From Arthrobacter sp. (GTDB lineage: Bacteria; Actinomycetota; Actinomycetes; Actinomycetales; Micrococcaceae), in assembly GCA_031178585.1 (NCBI GenBank), contig JAPSIT010000020.1, positions 1-27,442 of the forward strand: a DNA stretch of 27,442 bases, written 5' to 3'. Positions within the stretch are counted from its first letter, which is position 1; every line of letters starts with the position of its first letter. Below are positions 1-7,684 of the stretch, one piece after another. Below the pieces are notes generated by a model. It saw only the letters and a program-made list of their open reading frames with translations, searched no databases and had not been told where the DNA came from. Made by a program: the position numbers and the translations under genes.

Positions 1-150
1 CAGCGCCGGGTCGGGCTGCATAGCAGGGACTGGCGCGGCGGTGGCGGCAGGGCTAACCATGGCGCAGGTGGCCAGCAAAGCCAGAGCACCGGCGGTTATA
101 CCGAGGGGCCGGGACAACCGGTTTGTTTGGAGAGAAGGGTATGGATACAC
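1..150 (-). CDS. 5' end of a secreted protein (partial, runs off the left edge)
   Basis: The minus strand opens with GTG at 150-148, preceded by AGAGG nine bases upstream, and stays open to the window edge (50 codons). The translation begins with a polar, Arg-containing stretch (..QTNRLSRP), then a hydrophobic core (LGITAGALALLATCAMV) and small residues ending in AAPVPA. This is a textbook Sec signal peptide with a likely cleavage site near residues 39-44. The mature part is outside the window, so no function can be given. A LacI-family-like palindrome lies about 105 bases upstream, which would suit a sugar-regulated secreted enzyme, but that is inference. The reading is too short for the ORF list, but the ribosome site and signal peptide make it credible. 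Confidence 0.6.
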   Translation of the reverse strand, partial: MYPYPSLQTNRLSRPLGITAGALALLATCAMVSPAATAAPVPAMQPDPAL

Positions 151-254
151 GAAATTGAACCTCTTGTGGAGTGATTGAATTGCCGCCCCGTCCGGGGCGA
201 GACCACTGTCGACCTTTTCCAAATCAAATGAACGGGAGCCAAAGTAAAAGCAAA

Positions 255-268
255 GTGAGCGCTAACAC
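255..268. promoter_or_regulatory. LacI-family-like operator (GTGAGCGCTAACAC)
   Basis: GTGAGCGCTAAC is a near-perfect palindrome around AGCGCT with one mismatched pair. It resembles the TGTTAGCGCTAACA-type operators bound by LacI/GalR-family sugar regulators in actinobacteria. It sits about 105 bases upstream of the secreted-protein start at 150 (minus strand) and about 45 bases before the 87-bp repeat. Binding is inferred from sequence only. Confidence 0.4.
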
Positions 269-300
269 CTGCCTGGGCAGCAGCGGCATAGCTTATTGAT

Positions 301-387
301 CTGCACGGGCGGGAGGCAAAGGGCACCCCCGCAACGCCCCGGACTGTCCACAGACAAACCGTTCATCGACAAAGGAGTCATCATGAC
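301..387 (+). repeat. 87-bp perfect direct repeat, copy 1 (dioxygenase leader)
   Basis: Bases 301-387 are identical, base for base, to 16632-16718, offset 16331. The unit begins CTGCACGGGCGGGAGG and ends with a ribosome site (AAAGGAGTCATC) and ATGAC. At the right-hand copy this is the natural leader of a hydroxyquinol 1,2-dioxygenase gene. Here it is followed by unrelated sequence and a sigma factor gene. The other dioxygenase gene carries the last 24 bases of the same leader, so the leader belongs to the dioxygenase family and copy 1 is the displaced one. Confidence 0.95.
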
Positions 388-406
388 ACAAGCTACTACT
401 CAGTGA
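383..406 (+). other. 7-codon leader ORF overlapping the sigma factor start
   Basis: The ATG inside the 87-bp repeat (383-385), which has a strong AAAGGAG site, opens a frame coding M-T-Q-A-T-T-Q and then TGA at 404-406. The TGA overlaps the GTG start of the sigma factor (403-405) as GTGA. The sigma factor GTG has no ribosome site of its own, so translation by coupling from this mini-ORF is plausible. Another reading is that these codons are the original sigma N-terminus put out of frame. Confidence 0.5.
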
Positions 407-1470
407 ACGAGGATGCCGTGACGGATGAGCAGGCAGCGCTCTTCCAACGCGGAAGCCGTGGGTACAATCATCTCTTTGGCGTGGCCTACCGCCTTCTCGG
501 GTCGGTGCATGACGCGGAAGATGCCGTGCAGGACGGGTTCACACGATGGCAGGAGCTGAGCGAGGAGCAGCGTCAGTTCATTCGGGAGCCGATCGCGTGG
601 CTTACCCGTGTAGTGAGCAGGGTGTGCCCTGACCGGCTGGGATCGGCCATGGCCAGGCGGGAAAGATACCACGGCATATGGTTGCCCGAGCCGATGGTGG
701 GGGAACCAGCATCGACAGTCGGAAGCATCCATCAGAACCTGCCGGAAGGGTCTCGCCTTTCCCCCAACTCTGACCCTGCCGATATTGTCACGCAGGATGA
801 GTCAGTTTCCATCGCGTTGCTGGTGACCATGGAACAGCTCACTGCCCCGCAGCGCGTGAGTCTCATCCTTCACGACGTGTTTCAGGTCCCCTTCGCTGAA
901 ATCGCTGAAATTGTCGGGAGAAGCCCGGAAGCCTGCAGGCAACTGGCGACAGCCGCCCGTAAGAAAGTTCTTTCCCCTCGCCGCGCAGAAGGTCATGGTG
1001 CAACGAGGGATCAGGTGGTTGAGGCATTCGCGCGCGCGTGCGCCGATGGTGACATGGAGTCTTTGGCCGCCGTTCTGGATCCGGATGTTGTTTCCAGAGC
1101 AGACGGTGGAAAGTCCGTCAGAGTTGCGCGGCGTCTGATCAGAGGGCAACGCGAGGTGGCACATTATCTGCTGGGTGTGCTGAGTCTTGAGTGGCGCCAA
1201 AGAGGGGATCTCGATGTCTCGATGGAGCTTGTCAACGGTTACACGGGGGTTGTGGTTCGCCGGGCAGCGGATCTCGTGTGGGTGATGGACCTCGAAGTCG
1301 TTGATGGGTCCATCGGTGCGATTGCGCTCATCGCAAATCCTGACAAACTCAATGCCCGTCCTGATTCCGTTCCTGTATGCCTTTCTTCAGGGCTGCTCCC
1401 CCTTCGACAGGGTCCGGGCTCGCCCCGGCCCTATGTGCACACGTCGCAAACAGCGGTAGGGCGGAGCTGA
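403..1470 (+). CDS. ECF41-type RNA polymerase sigma factor with C-terminal SnoaL-like domain
   Basis: The 355-aa product has sigma region 2 (about residues 20-85, with a CxDRL-like CPDRL), the WLPEP linker near 93-97, and region 4 (about 138-190, helix-turn-helix PFAEIAEIVGRSPEACRQ). A SnoaL-like domain follows (about 203-318). Two hallmarks of the ECF41 family are visible: a DGGK at 234-237 (family DGGGK, one glycine short) and NPDKL at 312-316. In ECF41 the fused C-terminal domain takes the place of an anti-sigma factor. The region 2-4 linker is long, and about 40 residues follow NPDKL, where family members usually end soon after. The neighbour is an oxidoreductase, the typical ECF41 partner class. 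The start is uncertain: GTG 403 lacks its own ribosome site and overlaps the leader ORF stop. Confidence 0.85.
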   Translation: MNEDAVTDEQAALFQRGSRGYNHLFGVAYRLLGSVHDAEDAVQDGFTRWQELSEEQRQFIREPIAWLTRVVSRVCPDRLGSAMARRERYHGIWLPEPMVGEPASTVGSIHQNLPEGSRLSPNSDPADIVTQDESVSIALLVTMEQLTAPQRVSLILHDVFQVPFAEIAEIVGRSPEACRQLATAARKKVLSPRRAEGHGATRDQVVEAFARACADGDMESLAAVLDPDVVSRADGGKSVRVARRLIRGQREVAHYLLGVLSLEWRQRGDLDVSMELVNGYTGVVVRRAADLVWVMDLEVVDGSIGAIALIANPDKLNARPDSVPVCLSSGLLPLRQGPGSPRPYVHTSQTAVGRS

Positions 1471-1501
1471 ACACCACCCCCACCCCGGCGGTGGTGTTCA
1501 G
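1467..1501. terminator. Bidirectional stem-loop between convergent genes
   Basis: CTGAACACCACC (1467-1478) pairs perfectly with GGTGGTGTTCAG (1490-1501), a 12-bp stem with an 11-base loop. It overlaps the sigma factor stop codon and lies just before the stop of the convergent oxidoreductase, so it can end transcription from both sides. There is no long T run. Confidence 0.75.
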
Positions 1502-1511
1502 ACATTCCGGC

Positions 1512-2735
1512 TCACCCAGCGGCGAGAGGTGTGTATTGCGGCCACGCGCCGTTCGGGCCAGCCGCGGCCAGCAAGGCTTCGCCGTCGCCAGCGGGTGGGT
1601 AGATCCATTCCGTGTTGATAGTGGTCTTGAGGTCATGGCCGGCGCTGCCGGTCATGAGAACCGTACGTTCCCACCCGGAGGTTACAACCGCACCGGCAGG
1701 ACCCAGCGCCAAACAAGTCACATAACTATCAGGAACAAAAGGTTCCAGAGGCTTTCCGAGCAGGTCGGCGGCAACGTTGTGTCCGGCAAATTTGCCGAGA
1801 GGCGTGGCGTGCTGACAGCTCTGCATCACGGTTCGGCCTTCTGTCGCGATAGCGGCAGAGGTGTCGCCCGCCGCATAGACGTCAGCAACGCCGGTCACCC
1901 GGAGGTATTCGTCGACATGCAGTCTGCCGATCCGGTCACGTTCGGCAGGGATGAACTTTGTGAGCGGGCTTGCAGCCATTCCCGCGGTCCAGACCACAGT
2001 ATCTGCGGCGATCTCTGTACCGTCGGACAGGCTGACGCAGCCGCGTCTCACAGCGTCCAGGCTCACCCTCATGCGCGCCTCAATTCCGAGCTCTGTCAGC
2101 GCGTCCGTGATAGCTGGACGAGGATTTGCGCCCAGCTCAGGGCCCACTTCTCCCTCGCGCTCGACAAGAACGACGCGCACGGTTCCCTGAGGGCCGGCGA
2201 TTTCCCGCAGACGTCTAGTCAGCTCCGTGGCAATCTCGAGCCCCGTGAAACCGGCACCCACAACTACTGCCGTGTACTGCCCTGCGCTTTCCGAACATTG
2301 GGGCAAGCGGTGCAAATGTGAGTCAAGCCGTGATGCTCCTCCCAGGGTGTCGATGTCGAAAATGTGTTCAGCCCCGGGAATTTTCGGTTGGACAACCTGG
2401 CTGCCGGATGCCAACACCAGCCGGTCATATGCGAGCTCGGCACTACACCCATCCCTGGTCACTGCGCTAACCGTTTTGGCTGCCGTATCGATGGCTGTCA
2501 CGGTCGCGGCCAGCCGCTGAACGCCGATGGGGCCAAGGATCTTGTCGAGCGGGCTGCGCATCTTGTGGGGGTCGGACTCGTACAGGCGCGGGCGGAGGAC
2601 CAAATCATCACCCGCACTGACCACGGTAATACTCAGGTCAGAGTCGCTGACACCGCATTCGCGGCGCAATTTCGCTGCGCTAGCCGCAGTCCACACACCC
2701 GCAAAGCCACCTCCGACGATTAATACCTTTGCCAT
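1512..2735 (-). CDS. FAD-dependent NAD(P) oxidoreductase (NDH-2 / COG1252-like)
   Basis: The 407-aa protein has an N-terminal FAD-binding motif (VLIVGGGFAG, residues 4-13), a second dinucleotide fold (VVVGAGFTGLEIATEL, about 157-172) and a C-terminal FAD motif (VYAAGD, about 286-291). This is the arrangement of type II NADH dehydrogenase-like pyridine nucleotide-disulphide oxidoreductases. No redox-active CxxxxC is seen. The start is supported by GAGAGG seven bases upstream. It is convergent with the ECF41-like sigma factor, and genes next to ECF41 factors are commonly oxidoreductases, carboxymuconolactone decarboxylases or epimerases and are the usual targets of the factor. A matching promoter lies about 150 bases upstream. 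The electron acceptor (quinone or another) cannot be told from sequence. Confidence 0.85.
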   Translation of the reverse strand: MAKVLIVGGGFAGVWTAASAAKLRRECGVSDSDLSITVVSAGDDLVLRPRLYESDPHKMRSPLDKILGPIGVQRLAATVTAIDTAAKTVSAVTRDGCSAELAYDRLVLASGSQVVQPKIPGAEHIFDIDTLGGASRLDSHLHRLPQCSESAGQYTAVVVGAGFTGLEIATELTRRLREIAGPQGTVRVVLVEREGEVGPELGANPRPAITDALTELGIEARMRVSLDAVRRGCVSLSDGTEIAADTVVWTAGMAASPLTKFIPAERDRIGRLHVDEYLRVTGVADVYAAGDTSAAIATEGRTVMQSCQHATPLGKFAGHNVAADLLGKPLEPFVPDSYVTCLALGPAGAVVTSGWERTVLMTGSAGHDLKTTINTEWIYPPAGDGEALLAAAGPNGAWPQYTPLAAG

Positions 2736-2884
2736 TGATCCACCTCTCGCACTCTTGTTGTTACTGTCGCCCGCGTCGTCACCTACGCTGGGTCAGATGC
2801 ATCTTTTTCGGGAATTCCGCTGTTTCTATGTGGCGATAGACCCGATAGTGGTTGGGCCGTGCCCTCGCACTCTCGAGCCTCGTT

Positions 2885-2911
2885 GCCGGGTGCCCATATG
2901 CCTTTGTGACA
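2885..2911 (-). promoter_or_regulatory. Candidate ECF41-type promoter for the oxidoreductase gene
   Basis: On the minus strand TGTCACA (2911-2905) is followed after exactly 16 bases by CGGC (2888-2885). The published ECF41 target promoter, from memory, is TGTCACA-N16-CGTC, so the -35 is perfect and the -10 has one mismatch. It points at the oxidoreductase start 150 bases downstream, which is the gene expected as target of the sigma factor encoded at 403-1470. Confidence 0.6.
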
Positions 2912-3631
2912 TACCTGCTCACCACCCGCTAAGCATTGCTACTACTGCCAGGACTTGTTTGTTGTCCATACAGTTATGACGATGTAGCCCCAGCGAATGT
3001 GATGGTCGAAGCGGCACTTCTACCAGCCAGGTGGGGTTGGAGAATGGGCTTGGACCCTGCCCTGATGCTGTCAAAGGCATCCCCACCATCATGTTGCCCG
3101 GTCGACGGACAACCGTACCGCACGGCACATGATGGGCTCAGCGCCGTGGCAGCCGGTTTTCAATTCGTCCACAAGAATTGTCCCTGGCTGGCGGCGGAGA
3201 CAGCATGCTTCTTCGCGGTGGCGCGGAGAACCAATTCCAACTGCCGGTTGCGTGGGCAATGGCGGTGACGCCTGATGGTCTTCGGAACAACCGGAATTGA
3301 GACACGTTTAACGAGAAGTCCGATTCGCCCGTGCAACGCTGCGTCGAGATGCCGGGTGTCGTGCCGTCGAAATAAGAGGTCCGGCGTGCTGGTCTGAATG
3401 CGTTCGATGTCCTTGAAGACTTCGCGAACGTGGAGCCGCAAGAAGTGTCCTCTCCTACCGGTCATGCCTCCAGCACCGGATTTTTCGGCTAAATCGTAAG
3501 CACTGCCACAATCCAGGCCGCCGCTTGATTTCAATAACCAGCAGGGCCGCTCACGCTGGTCTGGTGGATGCCCGGTAGCGGGCGTAGATTCAGCTCAGCA
3601 TGAGGCTCGGCGCGCTTTCAAAGGGGAGTTT
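2912..3631. other. About 0.7 kb without a recognisable gene
   Basis: Between the candidate oxidoreductase promoter and the debranching enzyme no frame shows a known domain, good ribosome site or coding-like composition. The longest open frames (3160-3534 minus, 124 codons; 2936-3268 plus, 110 codons) are rich in Cys, His and Arg, have no family I recognise, and read like shadow frames. The minus-strand frame at 3160-3534 could be the remains of a decayed gene, but nothing supports a name. Confidence 0.5.
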
Positions 3632-5791
3632 ATGATGACCGGTTGGAATGCGGATAATGCGGCGGGACCTACCGGCCAGGGTGCGGTGACGCTGGTGGAG
3701 GGATCGTCGTTCTGCATCTCGCTGCAGAATGGGGATATCTTCCCCCATCATCCACACGGCGTTTTCCATCTCGACACAAGGATCCTTTCCCGGTGGTACC
3801 TGACCATTAATGGCGAGCCGGTCGAGCCTCTCGGGGCGTGGACGCCTACGCCTTACCGGGGAATGTACGTAGGCAGAGCCGTGCGTGCCGACGGTCGGTC
3901 CGATAGTCCTTTGACCGTGGAACGCAAGCGCGAGGTGGGCGCCGGCATTCTGGAAGACATCACCATATACAACTACGCATCCGGTCCGGCGGCATGTGAA
4001 GTTGCGTTGTTCGTGGACGCGGATTTCGCCGATCTTTTTGAAGTCAAGGACGGACGATTCCGCCGGCAGTGGAATGAGGCACGTCAAGTCGATGGCGATT
4101 CGGTGAGGATGGAGGCAGTTTGGCAGGATGTCCGGAAGGGCGTCGTCGTGCGGGCCGCCGGCGGCGAAGCCAGCGCCGACGGTCTGATCTTCCGCGCCGT
4201 CGTACCCGGTCACGGGCAGTGGAGCATCCGGGCGACTGTTACGCCGCTGTCGGACGATACCAATCCGGGCTCATCGCTCCTCGCTACCCATCCGGATGCT
4301 GTCTCACCCCGGGACCGGAGACAGCAGTCCTGGGTTGCGAGTATCCCTCCTGTCCGAATAGCAAACCCGTCCATCGATCGAATTGTCGCGCGCAGCTATG
4401 CTGACATCGGCGCTCTGCGCATCGTTGATCCGTCGAATCCTGACCGCATGGTTGTCGCCGCTGGGGCGCCCTGGTTTATGGCATTGTTTGGTCGGGACTC
4501 CTTGCTGGCTTCGTTCATGGCGGTGCCCATCAACCCGCCGCTCGCGCTGGGCACGCTTCAGACTCTGGCTAAGTGGCAGGGCACCGTGGTGGACTTGGTG
4601 ACTGAGGAACAGCCCGGGCGGATCCTTCACGAGGTACGGTTGGGCCTTGGCACAGGCCTGGCGCTTGGCGGGAAGTCTGCCTATTACGGTACCGCTGATG
4701 CCACTCCCTTATTCGTGACTCTGCTCGGTGAAGTGAGCCGTTGGGGACATGCACCAGAGGACGTCGCTGCTCTGTTGCCCCATGCGGACCGCGCCTTGGA
4801 CTGGGTGCGGGATTACGGCGACAGGGACGGTGACGGTTTTGTCGAGTACGAGCGACTCAATGAACAGGGTCTCATCAATCAGGGCTGGAAGGACTCCTGG
4901 GATGGCATCAGCTTTGCCGACGGGCGCATTGCAGAGCCGCCCATCGCTTTGTGTGAGGTGCAGGGCTACGTTTACAGCGCCCTCGTCGCCCGTGCTTGGA
5001 TGGCGCATGACTCGGGCGACAGGGCCTTGGCGGTCGAGCTCCAGGACCAGGCGGAGCGGCTGAAGAAGCAGTTCAACAAACAGTTCTGGTTGCCCGACCG
5101 CGGGTACTACGCGATCGCGCTGGACGGCGATAAACGGCCCGTCGACGCCTGCGCGTCCAACATGGGTCACTGCCTGTGGTCCGGCATCGTGGATGAGGAC
5201 AAGGCCCGGCAGGTCGCCGACCGGCTGATGTCCCCGGAGATGTTCAGCGGCTGGGGCATTCGCACCCTGGCGACTGACATGGGTGCCTACAACCCCGTCA
5301 GCTACCACAACGGCTCCGTCTGGCCGCATGACAATGCGCTGATCGTCGGGGGTCTGTTGCGCTACGGGTTCGTCGAGGAAGCCCAGCGGCTTGCCTCAGC
5401 GCTGATGGAAGTCGGCGAGTACACGGACCACAGGCTGCCCGAATTGTTTTGCGGTTACAGTCGCTCCGACTACCCTCAGCCACTCCCGTATCCGACGGCA
5501 TGCTCGCCCCAGGCATGGGCGGCAACAACCCCGATAATGCTGCTCAGGAGCCTCCTGCGCCACGATGCCCATTTTTCTCTGGGCGAGCTTTGGATGGACC
5601 CTGTGTTACCGGAGGCGTGGGGGAATTTTCATGCCGAGAACGTGGTTTTCGGGGAAGCATACTTTTCGTTCGATGTTTACGGATCCCAGATGACAGTGGA
5701 GGGTCTCCCCGAAGGAATAGTGCTTCGCCGGGGGACACGCCCTGCCCTGGCCGATGTTCAGGGACGTGAGAGGCCGCGCCGGACGGAGTAG
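3632..5791 (+). CDS. Glycogen-debranching-type glycosidase (GDE N-terminal domain + six-hairpin glycosidase domain)
   Basis: The 719-aa protein begins with the beta-sandwich domain typical of bacterial amylo-alpha-1,6-glucosidase-like proteins (about residues 15-215: FCISLQNGDI, GVFHLDTRILSRW). It continues into an (alpha/alpha)6-barrel domain (about 230-700) with FGRDSLLAS near 287, NQGWKDSWDG near 415 and YHNGSVWPHDNALI near 557. Asp/Glu residues in these conserved blocks are the likely catalytic ones. The family cleaves alpha-1,6 branches or related alpha-glucans or trehalose-like sugars; the substrate cannot be fixed here. There is no signal peptide, so it is cytoplasmic. AGGGGAG at 3622-3628 serves either ATG 3632 or ATG 3635, and the latter has the better spacing. 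It stands alone with no functional link to the aromatic genes, and probably marks the ordinary flank of the catabolic island. Confidence 0.85.
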   Translation: MMTGWNADNAAGPTGQGAVTLVEGSSFCISLQNGDIFPHHPHGVFHLDTRILSRWYLTINGEPVEPLGAWTPTPYRGMYVGRAVRADGRSDSPLTVERKREVGAGILEDITIYNYASGPAACEVALFVDADFADLFEVKDGRFRRQWNEARQVDGDSVRMEAVWQDVRKGVVVRAAGGEASADGLIFRAVVPGHGQWSIRATVTPLSDDTNPGSSLLATHPDAVSPRDRRQQSWVASIPPVRIANPSIDRIVARSYADIGALRIVDPSNPDRMVVAAGAPWFMALFGRDSLLASFMAVPINPPLALGTLQTLAKWQGTVVDLVTEEQPGRILHEVRLGLGTGLALGGKSAYYGTADATPLFVTLLGEVSRWGHAPEDVAALLPHADRALDWVRDYGDRDGDGFVEYERLNEQGLINQGWKDSWDGISFADGRIAEPPIALCEVQGYVYSALVARAWMAHDSGDRALAVELQDQAERLKKQFNKQFWLPDRGYYAIALDGDKRPVDACASNMGHCLWSGIVDEDKARQVADRLMSPEMFSGWGIRTLATDMGAYNPVSYHNGSVWPHDNALIVGGLLRYGFVEEAQRLASALMEVGEYTDHRLPELFCGYSRSDYPQPLPYPTACSPQAWAATTPIMLLRSLLRHDAHFSLGELWMDPVLPEAWGNFHAENVVFGEAYFSFDVYGSQMTVEGLPEGIVLRRGTRPALADVQGRERPRRTE

Positions 5792-6064
5792 CGCAAGCGG
5801 GGCACCCGGGGTGGCCGCGCATCTGTTGGATCGCTAGGTTTCCGATCGCCTGTCCAGTAATGCGTAGCCTGTGGGACGTGGGCCACAACGGTGGGCGGCC
5901 GGGAATTTACTCCGGTTCAGGCCGGCGGCTTGTATGTTGCCCAAGACCCGCCGTTTGGTGCACGGAATTCCAGTTGGGATACACCACAACCTGACGAACG
6001 AAGGGCCCTGTTTCTTCACCTTCTGCTGATACTCAACCTGACAGGATGAGGGCTGGAGACACCG

Positions 6065-6193
6065 GTGACTGGACAGCGAATGGGGTACGTACGAGTCAGC
6101 ACGCTGAACCTTAACGAAAACGCCAGCTCGAAGCAGCCACAGCTGCTGGACCTCGTCTACACCGACAAGACCTCCGGCAGGGACACCACGAGC
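6065..6193 (+). pseudogene. Serine recombinase (resolvase) N-terminal relic
   Basis: From GTG 6065 about 40 codons read as the N-terminus of a Tn3-type resolvase/invertase: MGYVRVST (residues 6-13, with the catalytic Ser in the VST motif), then QPQLLDLVYTDKTSGRDTTSRQ, matching the QLDLxxxDRVFTDKASGKDTxRPQ region of the family. After that the similarity stops and the frame runs into unrelated sequence, so the catalytic and DNA-binding domains are missing. It is a decayed mobile-element remnant between the housekeeping-like flank and catabolic set A. Nothing else was recognised at 5792-6064 or 6200-6366. Confidence 0.7.
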
Positions 6194-6366
6194 AGACAAT
6201 CGCGCGGGCCAGCTCGCGGTATATCCTGGCACCAGGGCCCGGATTCGATCCCGTGCTCAGTGCCCTCCGAAATGGGCCCCAAGTCCGTCGTCGACCGTCG
6301 AGTCGGTCTGATCAGCGGAGGCTACAGCGGACGGCAGCGGCGGGCTAGGCCACGCCGTATCTTGCG

Positions 6367-6516
6367 TCAAGTTGCAGTGTCCTCTTCGTACCAGCCCACC
6401 CAGGCGGACGAGGTTAATCTGATGGTGGGCGTTGCCAGTTCGGCCTCCCACAGGGCCAGGTCCTGCTTGCTATTGATATGGAACATCAGTCTCGGGTGAC
6501 GGGCCAGAAAAATCAT
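6367..6516 (-). CDS. Small ORF (49 aa) translationally coupled to maleylacetate reductase A
   Basis: ATG at 6516-6514 overlaps the TGA of the maleylacetate reductase gene as ATGA and has AAAGGA eight bases upstream, inside the end of that gene. The 49-aa product begins MIFLARHPRLMFH, contains WEAEL near 23-27, and ends SSAWVGWYEEDTAT (36-49). It is too short for automated ORF cut-offs. I recognise no family. The SAWVGW stretch resembles SAWAGW in the 60-aa ORF just upstream of the second maleylacetate reductase. The tight overlap and the motif argue that it is a real gene of the hydroxyquinol operon, but its function is unknown. Confidence 0.5.
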   Translation of the reverse strand: MIFLARHPRLMFHINSKQDLALWEAELATPTIRLTSSAWVGWYEEDTAT

Positions 6517-7571
6517 GGGGTGTTTCCTTTCCAAACGGAGATCAACAGCCGTTCCAGGTCCGCAGTCACGACGCTGCGGGGATTCGATGGCGGTATCTGC
6601 GGCAGTATGAGGTGCAAGGCTTCGGGGATCTGGTCCTCGCGGAATCCGAGGTCGCGGAGGCTGCGCGGGGCGTCAATGCTGTTGTACAGGTCTGCCAGGC
6701 CTGTACTCGCATCGGCACTGCCCAACGCGGCGGCGATGCGCTCCTCAGCTTCCGGTGCGTCTGCCACATTGAATGCTGCGACATGGGGAAGGATCACCGC
6801 GTGCGTTGTGGCGTGCGGAAGATTGAAGGTCCCGCCCAGGACGTGACAAATCTTGTGGTGCATTCCCGCCCCGGCTGACGCGAATGCGGCCGCCGCCAGG
6901 AACGCCCCGCTCAGCAGCTGTTCCCGGCCTGCGACGCTTGAGGGGTCAGCCTTCACGGCCGGCAGTCCCCCGGCGAGCAGGCGGATGGCTTCCGTGGCGA
7001 GTGCCGCGTTCAATGGATGGGCGCGTGGCGCCCACAGGGAATCGATGCAGTGCGCCAGCGCATTCAAGCCCGAGGCCACCGATAGTGCCACCGGCAGCGA
7101 CAACGTCAACCCGACGTCGTAAATTACCGACACTGGCAGCACACGGTCGTCGGCGCCGGTGGTCTTGCAGTGGTCCGCTGTGATGCCCCAGACGTTCGTG
7201 GCCTCGGAACCTGCGTAGCCGGTGGGCACCGCGATTATCGGCAGTCCCGTGGTGAGCGCAACGGCCTTGGCCAGTCCGATGGCCGATCCGCCGCCGACGG
7301 CTACCAGGAGGTCGACGTTGTGGGAGGCGGCAGCCGTGCGGGCTGCCTCCGCCGCCGCGGCCGGAACATGCTCCACCACGTCGTGATAATGCAGGGCAAC
7401 GTTGACGCCTTCCGTGATGATCCCGGCCACGTCCGCGTACCTGCAGCTGGAAATAACCATGGCATTTCGGGCTTGGAGCCGTTCAGTTTCGGCGGCAAGG
7501 TCCGCAGTTGCGTTCCCGTTGCCGAACAGCACCCGCTGGCGTGGAGCCACATGATCGAACTGCAGTGTCAT
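6513..7571 (-). CDS. Maleylacetate reductase (set A)
   Basis: The 352-aa protein belongs to the iron-containing alcohol dehydrogenase family, maleylacetate reductase branch. It reduces maleylacetate (and 2-chloromaleylacetate in some members) to 3-oxoadipate with NAD(P)H in the cytoplasm. Visible motifs are GGGSAIGLAKAVAL (nucleotide binding), AVPTGYAGSEATNVWGIT and the His-rich MHHKICHVLGGTFNLPHATTHA. I chose ATG 7571 over an upstream in-frame ATG at 7667: it has AGGAG five bases before it, and the product then aligns with the N-terminus of the paralogue (MxLxFDHVAxxQRVLFG). It is the last enzyme gene of the set A run, 113 bases after the oxygenase, and overlaps the small ORF by 4 bases. Its paralogue at 21864-22940 is clearly more diverged than the other paralogue pairs. 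Confidence 0.93.
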   Translation of the reverse strand: MTLQFDHVAPRQRVLFGNGNATADLAAETERLQARNAMVISSCRYADVAGIITEGVNVALHYHDVVEHVPAAAAEAARTAAASHNVDLLVAVGGGSAIGLAKAVALTTGLPIIAVPTGYAGSEATNVWGITADHCKTTGADDRVLPVSVIYDVGLTLSLPVALSVASGLNALAHCIDSLWAPRAHPLNAALATEAIRLLAGGLPAVKADPSSVAGREQLLSGAFLAAAAFASAGAGMHHKICHVLGGTFNLPHATTHAVILPHVAAFNVADAPEAEERIAAALGSADASTGLADLYNSIDAPRSLRDLGFREDQIPEALHLILPQIPPSNPRSVVTADLERLLISVWKGNTP

Positions 7572-7684
7572 CGATGCTCCTGGTCTGCGCGGACTGAGTT
7601 TGGTAGTGGCGGTAGGGGTGAAGGCTGCGGGTACGGTGCGGGATCTCCGCACCGTACCTGCAGCCATTGGCAGTACAGTGCCGG

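Noticed and set aside
1377..2321. 314-codon open frame on the plus strand opposite the oxidoreductase gene
   Set aside because: It is the antisense shadow of a clear FAD enzyme, has no domain, and has composition typical of high-GC shadow frames.
3160..3534. 124-codon minus-strand frame in the 0.7-kb gap
   Set aside because: No recognisable domain and no good ribosome site; kept only as a possible decayed gene in the gap entry.
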